This document shows, piece after piece, positions 50,224-59,185 of a DNA stretch of 64,000 bases. Source of the DNA: Agarilytica sp045430345 (lineage in GTDB: Bacteria; Pseudomonadota; Gammaproteobacteria; Pseudomonadales; Cellvibrionaceae); contig JAILXT010000003.1 in NCBI GenBank assembly GCA_045430345.1, positions 1-64,000 on the forward strand. The letters are read 5' to 3'. The position numbers were made by a program, and so were the translations under genes. Numbering within the stretch: position 1 is the stretch's first letter; every line of letters starts with the position of its first letter. The notes under the pieces are model-generated. The model was not told the origin of the DNA. It saw nothing but the letters and a program-made list of their open reading frames with translations, and made no database searches.

Positions 50224-51576
50224 ATGTCGATATCCCTCTATAAGACTTCGTGGTTGGTGTGGCGCAGGTTTCCTAGGGTTACTGCCGTACTTTTTTGTTT
50301 GGTTTTAACACAGAATGGTGTTGCCCAGATAGAACGCGGCGGTGAGGACTTTTCAGCCGAAATATTTTTTAGCCCCAAATCAGTTGATAATGCGCTTGGT
50401 GTAGCAGATGGTTCTGAAACTCCAGTGCGTGAAAGACAAACAGAATATGGTGCGTCGGTGAGGTCTGTCTGGACCAGCGAGCTGACAGAGCTTGATGTTG
50501 ATTACCAGTATTCCGAAACAGAGTTCGATAAGGATAGTCAGCAAGATGGGACGTTTAGAGTGGGTGGGTCCTCATTCATATTGGGGAATGATACAAGCTT
50601 CTATCAACTGACTGCTGAGCATTCGATTCGCAGGGTTTTACGCCAGCCAAATGCCGTGGTGATAGACCTTGGTAATAGTGAAGAACGTCAAATTCGCAGC
50701 GTGATGCCTATGTTACGGGCACGGTTTAACGGCGCTAATTCGGTTGCGGTTGCATACAGCTTTACTCAGGTAGATTTTGAAGACTCGTTGGACAATAGCT
50801 CAACTCGCGATGATATCCAGTTACAGTTTCACCGCAATATTTCGCCATTGTCAGATTTTCAGTTTTCAGTTGGCTCGCGCGCGGTGGATTACGATACCAG
50901 TGATACGGGAGATTATGACCTCAAGTTTGCCAGCGTAGAGCTCACTGTAGAGCAACGAATATTCTCATATAGTATGGCGCTTGGTTATTCAGAGATCACG
51001 CCAGAACTCGGTGAAAAGCACGGTAGTAACACCTTTGAGTTTGTCATAAATAGTGAATTAGCTGGGAATCGCTTCGAAGTATTCGCCAGCAAAGTGATCA
51101 GTGACACGTCAACAGGGAACGCGAACGACAGTTTTTTTGCAGAAGAAGTCTCTTTTGATGGCGGCCAAGAGGAGAGAGACCAGGTTGTACGGACTGCGGC
51201 AGGCGTGAGCTGGGAATACGAATTTTTATGCGGCCGTTGTACATTGTCCGCTGCTCTGGGATCAGAGAAAGTTGAGCACGTTAATTTCAGTGTTAACGAT
51301 ACTAAAGAGACGTTTTTCGACCTGACGTTCGGTTATCAGTTTTCTCGACAGCTGATGGGACGCTTTAGCTACCGACAATCGGATTCAGAATTTCCGGACC
51401 CGAGTTCCTTGCTGGTGGACTCTGGTAGTGAGGTAGGGCGTATAGAGCTGGTATACACCATGAATCGCCAGTTTGAAATCTCCTTTGAGCATGAGCAGGA
51501 TACGCGTGATACCGGGGAGGATGAGTCTGCGACCGTCGATACAACAGGCCTAATCTTTACTTACCGCTTTGACTAG
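50224..51576 (+). CDS. outer membrane beta-barrel protein of exopolysaccharide/PEP-CTERM type
   Basis: The protein is 450 residues. A signal segment near 20-35 (VTAVLFCLVLTQNGVAQ) is followed by alternating strands typical of an outer-membrane barrel and ending in an aromatic residue pattern (GLIFTYRFD). It matches the group of barrel proteins found next to exopolysaccharide and PEP-CTERM/exosortase genes. It probably supports export across the outer membrane. It starts 3 bp after the Wzz-like gene. Confidence 0.78.
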   Translation: MSISLYKTSWLVWRRFPRVTAVLFCLVLTQNGVAQIERGGEDFSAEIFFSPKSVDNALGVADGSETPVRERQTEYGASVRSVWTSELTELDVDYQYSETEFDKDSQQDGTFRVGGSSFILGNDTSFYQLTAEHSIRRVLRQPNAVVIDLGNSEERQIRSVMPMLRARFNGANSVAVAYSFTQVDFEDSLDNSSTRDDIQLQFHRNISPLSDFQFSVGSRAVDYDTSDTGDYDLKFASVELTVEQRIFSYSMALGYSEITPELGEKHGSNTFEFVINSELAGNRFEVFASKVISDTSTGNANDSFFAEEVSFDGGQEERDQVVRTAAGVSWEYEFLCGRCTLSAALGSEKVEHVNFSVNDTKETFFDLTFGYQFSRQLMGRFSYRQSDSEFPDPSSLLVDSGSEVGRIELVYTMNRQFEISFEHEQDTRDTGEDESATVDTTGLIFTYRFD

Positions 51577-51642
51577 CCATTAGGCCGCTGCGTTTCTCGT
51601 TCTTTTTTATGTGGGTTCCTGTTAACCGTTCTTAAACTTCTG

Positions 51643-51754
51643 CTCTGCCCTCTGCCCTCTGCCCTCTGCCCTCTGCCCTCTGCCCTCTGCCCTCTGCCCT
51701 CTGCCCTCTGCCCTCTGCCCTCTGCCCTCTGCCCTCTGCCCTCTACCCTCTGCG
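51643..51754. repeat. 7-bp tandem repeat CTCTGCC, 16 units
   Basis: Fourteen perfect copies of CTCTGCC (51643-51740) are followed by two variants (CTCTACC, CTCTGCG). The repeat is 66 bp after the barrel gene and about 600 bp before the next small gene, outside any reading frame. Its strand asymmetry (C/T on the top strand) is notable. Confidence 0.97.
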
Positions 51755-52267
51755 TTAGTTCTCATTCCTTTCCTGGTCTCAAAACGCCAAAGTGTTTAAA
51801 AAACCGTCACACACCATACGTTTAATGGGGGTAAGCCCTGATCTCGTCTTTTTTTACAGGTCGGTGATGGCTTTTTTAGGCATCACAATGGCCAGTCGAA
51901 TTTTTTTACAACCAAAAGAGATTAAAATAGTCCTTTTTAATTGCATTTGGGGATATGGTTGAGCGTCAAGTTTCCAAAAAACGATAATGTTGTTTGAAAC
52001 TTGATCAATGGAAGGCAAAAAAGCTAAATACGGGCCTATGGATGTAAATATTCCTGTGAGAAAGCTATTTTGTTGCAGTGTGTCAGGCTTTTATACACGC
52101 CAAAATCTGAGAAAGTGATTATCCTGCTATAAACACCATTTCATACTAAATAATGCGTATTTCAATTCTTGGAGCAAAAGATCAGTATGTCTTAACCTTT
52201 TGATTTTTAAAGATAAAATATATATGTGACTAAAGTCACATTGATTTTTTGCTCAGTTTTTCGTGTT
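51755..52267. other. intergenic region between tandem repeat and sigma-54 promoter
   Basis: About 500 A/T-rich bp without a supported gene. It may hold an activator-binding site for the sigma-54 promoter that follows, which would normally lie 80-150 bp upstream; I cannot identify a clear inverted repeat. Confidence 0.5.
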
Positions 52268-52284
52268 TGGCACACCCTGTGCTT
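52268..52284 (+). promoter_or_regulatory. sigma-54 promoter before the PEP-CTERM-like gene
   Basis: TGGCACACCCTGTGCTT matches the -24/-12 consensus: TGGCAC at 52268-52273 and GC at 52281-52282 at the correct spacing. The transcript would begin near 52294, giving a leader of about 64 bases. In known PEP-CTERM systems a PrsK/PrsR pair with RpoN controls such genes. Confidence 0.75.
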
Positions 52285-52357
52285 ATATGGTATTCGCAAC
52301 GGTCGGTACGCAAACGAACAAAAGTACTGATCAGGATTTCTAAACCGGGTTACAGAC

Positions 52358-52537
52358 ATGAAAGCTAAACTGATTTTCTTCATAAACTTTTTGATTGTTG
52401 CAAGCTTGTTCTCTCAAGCAGCATCGGCTGACGGCGCACAGTGGTTAGTGCCTGCTATCGATGAGCCAATCTATCTTAGTATCTGTGGTGCAGCTTTATT
52501 GTTCTTGGGGACTTTTAAAGGCCGCAAACCAAACTAA
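52358..52537 (+). CDS. 59-residue PEP-CTERM-like mini protein
   Basis: The frame encodes a signal peptide (FFINFLIVASLFSQAASA), a mature part of about 35 residues, and at the end DEPIYLSICGAALLFLGTFK followed by GRK. This is the layout of a PEP-CTERM sorting signal: an acidic/EP motif, a membrane helix and a basic tail, with DEP in place of PEP. Almost no passenger domain remains (DGAQWLVPA). Its own sigma-54 promoter and place between a barrel and a sugar transferase gene of an exopolysaccharide locus support a real gene. No exosortase lies in the window. Confidence 0.65.
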   Translation: MKAKLIFFINFLIVASLFSQAASADGAQWLVPAIDEPIYLSICGAALLFLGTFKGRKPN

Positions 52538-52741
52538 ACCCCTCTCCATTTGAATGTTGATCGTCTTCCTGACATCGACATTCAAATTGGATTTCGACAT
52601 TTCTGACCTTTCAAAAAATTTAACACTTCACACCTTAACTCCCTCAACTAAAATTGAGAGACTTTCGCTATTCGTGTAATGTTGCGTCCGCGCGAACAAA
52701 GACCGAATATCGGATCCAAACCTATTGCGAGATCGTCATTG

Positions 52742-54172
52742 ATGGCAGAGCCCAGCTTCCACCAGTCTCATAATTTCCGTCGTAAGCGTCTATTACAAAA
52801 CCACGACACCCTCGTACAGTGGGTGCAACAAATATTCAATATTGCGGCTGTCGTTGGATCGCTCTTTTTCTTGACCATGTGGCAAGAGGGCGAAGTCGCA
52901 GTTCATTACCGGGTGATGTTGGTTTTCGCTGTATTACTGATGGTGATTACCTACCATTTGTTTGGCGTGTTTCGCCGCTTCGACAGTATTTTAGGTGGTA
53001 TACAGCACTTGGCCCGTGCATGGGGTGTGGTGATCATCATACTTGCGTGGGTGGCTTACCTTACAAAGACCTCCGAATCCTATTCTCGGCAGATCATTGT
53101 GTACTGGGCTTTCTTTGCCTTTCTACTGCAGGCCCTCGTCTTCTTGCTGACTTACGAGGCATATCAGATATATCGTCTTAAATTTCGACAGCGGATCCCC
53201 TCGCTTATTGTGGGCACTGGCTCGGTAGCGCGGCATCTAGCAAAAAGCATTTCCAATAACATTTGGCTTAACGACAAAATCGTCGGTGTGGTCAATTATG
53301 GTGATGATCAACAAAACGAATGGCTCATAGAAAAACCACCGCTGCTTGGTACAGACAAAGAGCTACTGGATATTATTGAGCGGCATAAGATTCGCCGCGT
53401 CTATGTGGCTTTGCCTTTCGATTTAAATCGCCATATTAAAACGATCCAAGACACCCTGGCCGACAGTAATATCGACCTTGTGTGGGCGCCAGATATCTTC
53501 GAGTTTGAATTGCTGAATCACAGTGTGCGTGAAGTGGCGGGCGTGCCGCTGATGAACCTAAATGAAACGCCGCTTATGGCGGGCGGCCCGGCCTTTGTAA
53601 AAAGTGTTATGGATAAGAGTGTCGCCCTATTCGTTATATTGATGCTAAGTCCGGTTTTGGCCTTTTTCGCGTTGGCCGTTAAGCTAACCTCTCCGGGTCC
53701 TATTATCTTCAAGCAGGTCCGCGATGGATGGGATGGTAAGAAATTCCACGTGTACAAGTTTCGCAGCATGTATGTGCACCAGCCCGATAAAATCGTCAAA
53801 CAGGCCACGCGGGGGGATGCAAGAATTACCCGTATTGGTGAGTTCATGCGAAAGACCTCAGTCGATGAATTGCCCCAATTATTTAACGTGTTAGAAGGCA
53901 GTATGTCCCTTGTTGGGCCGAGACCTCACGCAGAATCTCATAATGACTACTATTCTGATAAAGTACGGGCGTATCTTGCTCGGCATCGGATTAAGCCCGG
54001 TATGACCGGCTTGGCGCAGATTCGGGGTTTGCGTGGTGAGACGGAAACGGTGGATCTGATGAGTCGGCGCGTTGAGGTGGATTTGGAATATATCAGTAAT
54101 TGGTCACCGTTTTTAGATATTAAAATCCTATTTTTAACGCCGTTGGCCTTGGTGACGGGGAAAGCATACTAG
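52742..54172 (+). CDS. undecaprenyl-phosphate sugar phosphotransferase, priming enzyme
   Basis: The product has about 476 residues from the ATG at 52742; an ATG at 52679 would add 21. Four N-terminal membrane helices are followed by a Rossmann-like region (PSLIVGTGSVARHLAKSI) and the bacterial sugar transferase domain: KFRSMYVH, RITRIGEFMRKTSVDELPQL, VGPRPHAESHN and KPGMTGLAQI. It loads the first sugar phosphate onto undecaprenyl phosphate, as WcaJ/WbaP enzymes do, and starts repeat-unit assembly. Confidence 0.93.
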   Translation: MAEPSFHQSHNFRRKRLLQNHDTLVQWVQQIFNIAAVVGSLFFLTMWQEGEVAVHYRVMLVFAVLLMVITYHLFGVFRRFDSILGGIQHLARAWGVVIIILAWVAYLTKTSESYSRQIIVYWAFFAFLLQALVFLLTYEAYQIYRLKFRQRIPSLIVGTGSVARHLAKSISNNIWLNDKIVGVVNYGDDQQNEWLIEKPPLLGTDKELLDIIERHKIRRVYVALPFDLNRHIKTIQDTLADSNIDLVWAPDIFEFELLNHSVREVAGVPLMNLNETPLMAGGPAFVKSVMDKSVALFVILMLSPVLAFFALAVKLTSPGPIIFKQVRDGWDGKKFHVYKFRSMYVHQPDKIVKQATRGDARITRIGEFMRKTSVDELPQLFNVLEGSMSLVGPRPHAESHNDYYSDKVRAYLARHRIKPGMTGLAQIRGLRGETETVDLMSRRVEVDLEYISNWSPFLDIKILFLTPLALVTGKAY

Positions 54173-54235
54173 TCACCTATTTAGCTATTTAAACGAATCG
54201 CCTAAAAATAATAATGTAAGCAATAAAGGTTTTAT

Positions 54236-56176
54236 GTGGTGCGATCCTATTCTAGAGGTGTTGTACTCAAGGGCGCAGATTTCTTTTTCGGTGCTCATGC
54301 CGTATGTGCTCAGTGTTATTTCCGCTTCACCGTACCGTTCAAGGCCTTCTGTCTTGCGTTTTTACTGCTTCCGTTACCCGCGCTTGCGCAAGTAAGCAAA
54401 GAGCAAATCACCGCGTCATATATCTATAACTTTGCAAAAAATATCAAATGGCCCGATGAGTCCAGCGCAGCGGATTTTACGATTGCGCTGTATCGGGTGG
54501 ATAACGCCGCGATGGAAGATGCCTTGTTTTATCTTAATAAAAAGTTCCAAGTACGTGGCAAACCCGTGCATGTGGTGCGCGCAAACACGCTGAAATCGCT
54601 ATCCAGCTATGACCTTGTATTTACTGAGCAAGTCGGGCTTTCAACGATCAATAGTATTTATGGCGTGATTAAAGACAAGCCGGTACTCCTAGTGACGACG
54701 GAAGTGAAAAGCCCTCAGTTAGTCATGATTAATCTACTCTCGGTTGAGGGGCGGCGTCTCGGATTTGAAGTGAATAAATCTAATATCTTGAATCAAGGAT
54801 TAAAGCCGTTGCCGGAGCTAATTTTAAACGGCGGCACTGAAATTGATGTCGCCAAGCTCTATCGCGAGGGGCAAGCCTCGTTGGTTGAGATGCAAAAATT
54901 ACTTGCTTCTCGCGAATCTGTTTTGGAAGGTTTGGCAAAAAAAATACGCGTGCAGGAAGAAACAAATTATCAGATGGAGATAAAACTAAGCACGCTGGGA
55001 GAAAATATTGAAACAAGCCGGACTGTTATCGGAGAACAAACACACAAGATTCGTCAACAGGTAGCGCAATTAACGGCAAGTAGAAAAGAAGTCGCTGATG
55101 GACGTATAGCCCTAGATGCTCAGAAAAAAGAAATGCTGCTGAGTCAAAAAAACCTAGAAAAAATTCAATCCGATATCCGGATGCGAGAGCAAAAACTTGA
55201 CGGCCTGAATAATAAAATTAACGCGCAAGAAGCGCAGATTTTTGCACAGAGGGGCGCAATATCAGAGCTAGATGAGACCGTAAGTAGCCAGCAAACCGTA
55301 CTCAAATATCTCAAAGTCATTATTGTGCTTGCTGCCATGCTTGTGTGTACCGCCTTTGCCGCGTTTTGGGTGAAGAAACGAGATAACAAGCGACTGGCGG
55401 ACCATAGTCGCGATCTTCAGATGGCTCAGGACAGGTTGACCGTCGCAAAACGAAAAGCGGAAGAGGCAAGTCAAGCAAAGAGTAATTTCCTGTCCTTAAT
55501 GACCCACGAATTACGCACGCCGCTACAGGCGATTATTGGTTACACCGATGTTGTGTTAGAAGAGCTGCGGCTGAATGGAGAGGATGACTTTATTGACGAT
55601 CTGGATCGTGTGATTGCCAACAGCGAACGCCTACTGAGATTGATTAACAGTGTGCTAGATATGGCGAAGATTGAATCAGGTCAAATGGAGTTACATTTAT
55701 CTGAGGTTCGTTTGGCAGCCTTGGTCGAAGAAGCCGTTAATAGCATAAAACCCCTCGTAGATAAGAATGGCAATACCGTAACGGTCTCAATCGATGACGG
55801 TGGCGCTAGCGTGATTGCAGACGCAGAAAAGCTACTTCATATTATGATCAACTTACTCAGTAATGCGACCAAGTTTACCGAAAACGGTGAGATAGCGATC
55901 TTTGCGTCGAATGATGAAAAAGCAATCACTATTCGTGTTAAAGATACGGGTATTGGCATGGACAAATCCCAGCAGACACATATTTTTGAACAGTTTAAGC
56001 AAGCGGATAGTTCAACCACGCGGCACTTCCAAGGCAGTGGTTTAGGGTTGGCTATTGTCAAAGAATTCTGTGAAGTGATGGGGGGGCGAGTTTTCGTTGA
56101 AAGTAATGTGAACGAGGGCGCGCAGTTTCAGGTTATAATCCCGCTGCCCATAAATATACCCCAATCAAGCGTATAA
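54236..56176 (+). CDS. histidine kinase with N-terminal YfiR-like (DUF4154) domain
   Basis: The protein is 646 residues. The signal segment is near 36-52, the YfiR-like periplasmic domain about 55-200 (ASYIYNFAKNIKWPDE, LVFTEQVGLSTIN), a long coiled coil about 205-355, a membrane helix about 360-378, HisKA with H424 (LMTHELRTPLQ) and HATPase (DTGIGMD, GSGLGLAIV). There is no receiver domain and no regulator gene next to it. YfiR domains respond to envelope or redox state. GTG 54236 follows AAAGGT. It may regulate the locus, though that is inferred from position only. Confidence 0.88.
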   Translation: MVRSYSRGVVLKGADFFFGAHAVCAQCYFRFTVPFKAFCLAFLLLPLPALAQVSKEQITASYIYNFAKNIKWPDESSAADFTIALYRVDNAAMEDALFYLNKKFQVRGKPVHVVRANTLKSLSSYDLVFTEQVGLSTINSIYGVIKDKPVLLVTTEVKSPQLVMINLLSVEGRRLGFEVNKSNILNQGLKPLPELILNGGTEIDVAKLYREGQASLVEMQKLLASRESVLEGLAKKIRVQEETNYQMEIKLSTLGENIETSRTVIGEQTHKIRQQVAQLTASRKEVADGRIALDAQKKEMLLSQKNLEKIQSDIRMREQKLDGLNNKINAQEAQIFAQRGAISELDETVSSQQTVLKYLKVIIVLAAMLVCTAFAAFWVKKRDNKRLADHSRDLQMAQDRLTVAKRKAEEASQAKSNFLSLMTHELRTPLQAIIGYTDVVLEELRLNGEDDFIDDLDRVIANSERLLRLINSVLDMAKIESGQMELHLSEVRLAALVEEAVNSIKPLVDKNGNTVTVSIDDGGASVIADAEKLLHIMINLLSNATKFTENGEIAIFASNDEKAITIRVKDTGIGMDKSQQTHIFEQFKQADSSTTRHFQGSGLGLAIVKEFCEVMGGRVFVESNVNEGAQFQVIIPLPINIPQSSV

Positions 56177-56330
56177 ACCCCGGAAGTGTTTTCGGCGCAC
56201 GTTTGTGAAATTGAATGATGAATAAAAAGGAGCATGCTTGGCTCTAGGCCGCTGTCTGAAACGACAGGGATAGAATTATAGCGTGTAGGTGTATTGGCTT
56301 AACGTCGTATGCCGACCAGGAAAAATATTT

Positions 56331-58754
56331 GTGAAGTTTATCGCGCCATCTATTGCCGTCTATTTTGCACTATTTGTGCTCGCGTACTCCCCTGTGCTTT
56401 TTGCGCAAGAAAATAATCCTGTTTTACCCCCTGAAGAAATCCGACAAAGCTTTGACCTACCCGTACAAAATTTATCGGAAAGCTTAATCGCGCTTGCAGT
56501 GCAGTCAGGTTTATCGATTGTGTCGGATATCGATCTACTATCGGGCTACAAATCGACGGTGCTTAATGGGCGTTATTCCATTGAAGAGGCACTGGATATT
56601 CTATTGGTGGGAACACCGTTTCGATATCGTCTGGATCTGAACGACAGAAGTATTGTAGTGCGGCGCAAACAAGGTGTGGATGTTTCGCTTTGGGGGCGTG
56701 ATGGCGGTATTAATAACCCCAGTTTTGCAGAAGAAGTGATCGTGACCGCTTCGGGTATTAGTACTGAGCTTGGCAGGGCCCCCGCTATTGCGACTGTAAT
56801 TACTGCAGATGAAATTAAAGCGTCGGGTATTAATACCATGCGTGACGCATTAGAAATGGTACCGGGATTACATATTTCTTTATCTTCGCTGAGCAGACTG
56901 GATTATGTTTATTCTATTCGTGGGATCCATACTGGGTTTAACCCTCATGTGTTGCTGTTGATGAATGGGGTTCCTGTTCAGCACAGCTCGCAAGGTGGTA
57001 GACCTGTTTTGTTTCGCTTGCCCGTTACTAATATTGAGCAGATAGAGGTTGTAAGGGGCCCGGGGTCGGCAATATATGGCGCAGACGCCTATTCTGGTGT
57101 GATTAATATTATTACAAAGAAGGCGACCGATGATGAAAGTACAGCCATGGGTATGCGCTACGGCTCGTTTAACACGTCTGAGCTTTGGCTATCGGGTTCT
57201 CAGGTTGCTGGAGAATTGGCCGTGTCATACGGCGCGACATATCAGAGCAGCGATGGTGATTCAAACCGAAAAATTAATTCAGATGCTCAAACGACGCTAG
57301 ACGGCATATTTGGTACAAGCGCTTCGTTGGCTCCTGGATCACTATCTACTCGATATGAAATTTTTGATTCGTATATGAGCACGGATTACCAGGGTTGGAA
57401 TCTCAATCTGTGGAGCTGGGTTTCAAAAAATTCTGGAGTTGGTGCAGGTGCGACGCAGGCACTGGATAGCGCGGGCAGAGATGACAACAAATTATTTCTG
57501 GGTGATATTAGTTATCAAGTTGGTGATGAAGGCGATCGCTGGAAGCATAAGTTTCGTACGAGCTACCAGTATTACGATACCCAAGCGAAATTCGATCTCT
57601 TCCCTGCAGGAGCAGTACTTCCGATTGGCAGTGATGGAAATATTAGTTTTACTGATTCAGAGGGGTTAATGGTGTTTACTGATGGGGTAAAAGGGCAGCC
57701 GGGCGGAACCACAAAAGATTATATAGCAGAGTCTGTAACTTTGTTTTCCGGGTTTTTTGATCACCGGTGGAGGCTGGCTGTTGGAGCCAAGAGACAAAAA
57801 TTGAATACTCGTGAGAAAAAGAATTTTGGTCCGGATGTCATTGATGGTACCGAAGGTGTCGTAACTGGAGTGTTGACCGATGTCAGTGATACGGAGTTCG
57901 TTTTTGTGAAGGATTCGGCTAGGTCGGTTGGGTACATCTCTTTGCAGGATGTCTGGCGGTTGTCTTCTCGTTGGGAATTAACTGCGGGAGTAAGATACGA
58001 TGAATATTCGGACTTTGGGGGAACAACTAACCCCCGATTTGCGTTAGTTTGGGAGTCTAGTGAGCGGGTGAGAACGAAGTTCCTTTATGGCCGAGCGTTT
58101 AGAGCACCTTCGTTTTCAGAGCAGTTTATGGATAATAACCCTATATTGCTTGGAAACCCGGAATTGGGGCCTGAAACGATAGATACATATGAACTAGCGT
58201 TTTTATGGAGAGCTGGAGAAAAAAGGAATGTGATAGTTAGTTTTTTTGATTATCAATCCAAAGAGCTTGTGGAGTACATGCCTGAGCTAAGCGGGTCTAT
58301 ACGTAAGGCCCAAAATGCGCGGAATCAAAAGGGGCAGGGCATCGAATTAGAAACAAATTGGCGAGTAAGCTCGACATTGAATATAACAAGTAATTTTTCG
58401 TATCAGGATTCAATAGATGAGGCGAGCGGTAGTAAGATTGCTGATGCTCCTCAACTGCATGCGATGTTTGAGCTAGGTTGGCGCCCCGTCCCAGAGGTTT
58501 CTACCAGTCTGAAGCTAAATCATGTCGCGAACCGCGATCGGGCGGAGAATGACGTTAGAGACTCGGTGCCTGATTACACTCTTGCAGATTTTACGGTTAG
58601 GTATGCGTCCCCCATTCCAAACCTAGATGTTTCTGCTGGGGTTCGAAATCTAACGAATGAAGATGCGAAGGAACCGAGTGGAAAAGATCTACTGGAAGAC
58701 TACCCTTTAGAGTCGCGTAGTTACTGGGTTTCCTTGCAGTATCAGTTTAATTAG
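56331..58754 (+). CDS. TonB-dependent receptor with N-terminal STN domain
   Basis: The product has about 807 residues from the GTG at 56331, chosen because AGGAAAA lies 6 bases upstream and the signal peptide (VYFALFVLAYSPVLFAQ) follows at once. An STN domain is present near 40-120 (FDLPVQNLSESLIALAVQSG), then a plug with VYSIRGIHTGFNPHVLLLMN and RGPGSAIYGADAYSGVINII, and a 22-strand-type barrel ending LQYQFN. STN domains usually signal to an anti-sigma factor, but no FecI/FecR pair is nearby. The ligand is unknown. It is closely related to the next gene. Confidence 0.92.
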   Translation: MKFIAPSIAVYFALFVLAYSPVLFAQENNPVLPPEEIRQSFDLPVQNLSESLIALAVQSGLSIVSDIDLLSGYKSTVLNGRYSIEEALDILLVGTPFRYRLDLNDRSIVVRRKQGVDVSLWGRDGGINNPSFAEEVIVTASGISTELGRAPAIATVITADEIKASGINTMRDALEMVPGLHISLSSLSRLDYVYSIRGIHTGFNPHVLLLMNGVPVQHSSQGGRPVLFRLPVTNIEQIEVVRGPGSAIYGADAYSGVINIITKKATDDESTAMGMRYGSFNTSELWLSGSQVAGELAVSYGATYQSSDGDSNRKINSDAQTTLDGIFGTSASLAPGSLSTRYEIFDSYMSTDYQGWNLNLWSWVSKNSGVGAGATQALDSAGRDDNKLFLGDISYQVGDEGDRWKHKFRTSYQYYDTQAKFDLFPAGAVLPIGSDGNISFTDSEGLMVFTDGVKGQPGGTTKDYIAESVTLFSGFFDHRWRLAVGAKRQKLNTREKKNFGPDVIDGTEGVVTGVLTDVSDTEFVFVKDSARSVGYISLQDVWRLSSRWELTAGVRYDEYSDFGGTTNPRFALVWESSERVRTKFLYGRAFRAPSFSEQFMDNNPILLGNPELGPETIDTYELAFLWRAGEKRNVIVSFFDYQSKELVEYMPELSGSIRKAQNARNQKGQGIELETNWRVSSTLNITSNFSYQDSIDEASGSKIADAPQLHAMFELGWRPVPEVSTSLKLNHVANRDRAENDVRDSVPDYTLADFTVRYASPIPNLDVSAGVRNLTNEDAKEPSGKDLLEDYPLESRSYWVSLQYQFN

Positions 58755-59185
58755 GTTGATAGTTATATCGTATCTGTTTCAGATGCGGGCGAGAGCATTA
58801 CTTGTTGGGTAGAATGTAACCCCCCCCCCTTTTTTTTGGTTAGGATACAGCCCCTTTTTGGTTCAAGATATTGAACTTAGATTTGCGTTTAAGCTGACGT
58901 TATAACGTAGATGCTTATCAAGTTAATCAAGTGAATGCAGTTGTATTCTGTCGATATTTCTTTGAGTTATAGTGCTCGCTATCATTATAGTTGCGTTAAA
59001 AATCATGTAGTCTATCTTTTAAGTTATTAAGAATAATTTTAAATAAGAAAGATACGATCAAAAAATGTTCAGCATGTCGTAGATAAAATACTAGTGCGGG
59101 CGGAAAGAGTCATTACGGTGACTAAAACACTGGTATTTCCTCTCATAACTTCCCTATTTCTTATGTACATAGTGGTGTAATCGGT
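58755..59185. other. 431-bp region between the receptors with a C10T8 tract
   Basis: A run of ten C (58820-58829) followed by eight T (58830-58837) lies 66 bp after the first receptor stop. No gene is supported. The remaining sequence is A/T-rich, and the promoter of the second receptor should lie within it. Direct sequence repeats between the two upstream regions are not obvious. Confidence 0.55.

Noticed and set aside
51643..51754. CRISPR-like array
   Set aside because: Units are contiguous 7-mers without spacers; it is a simple tandem repeat.
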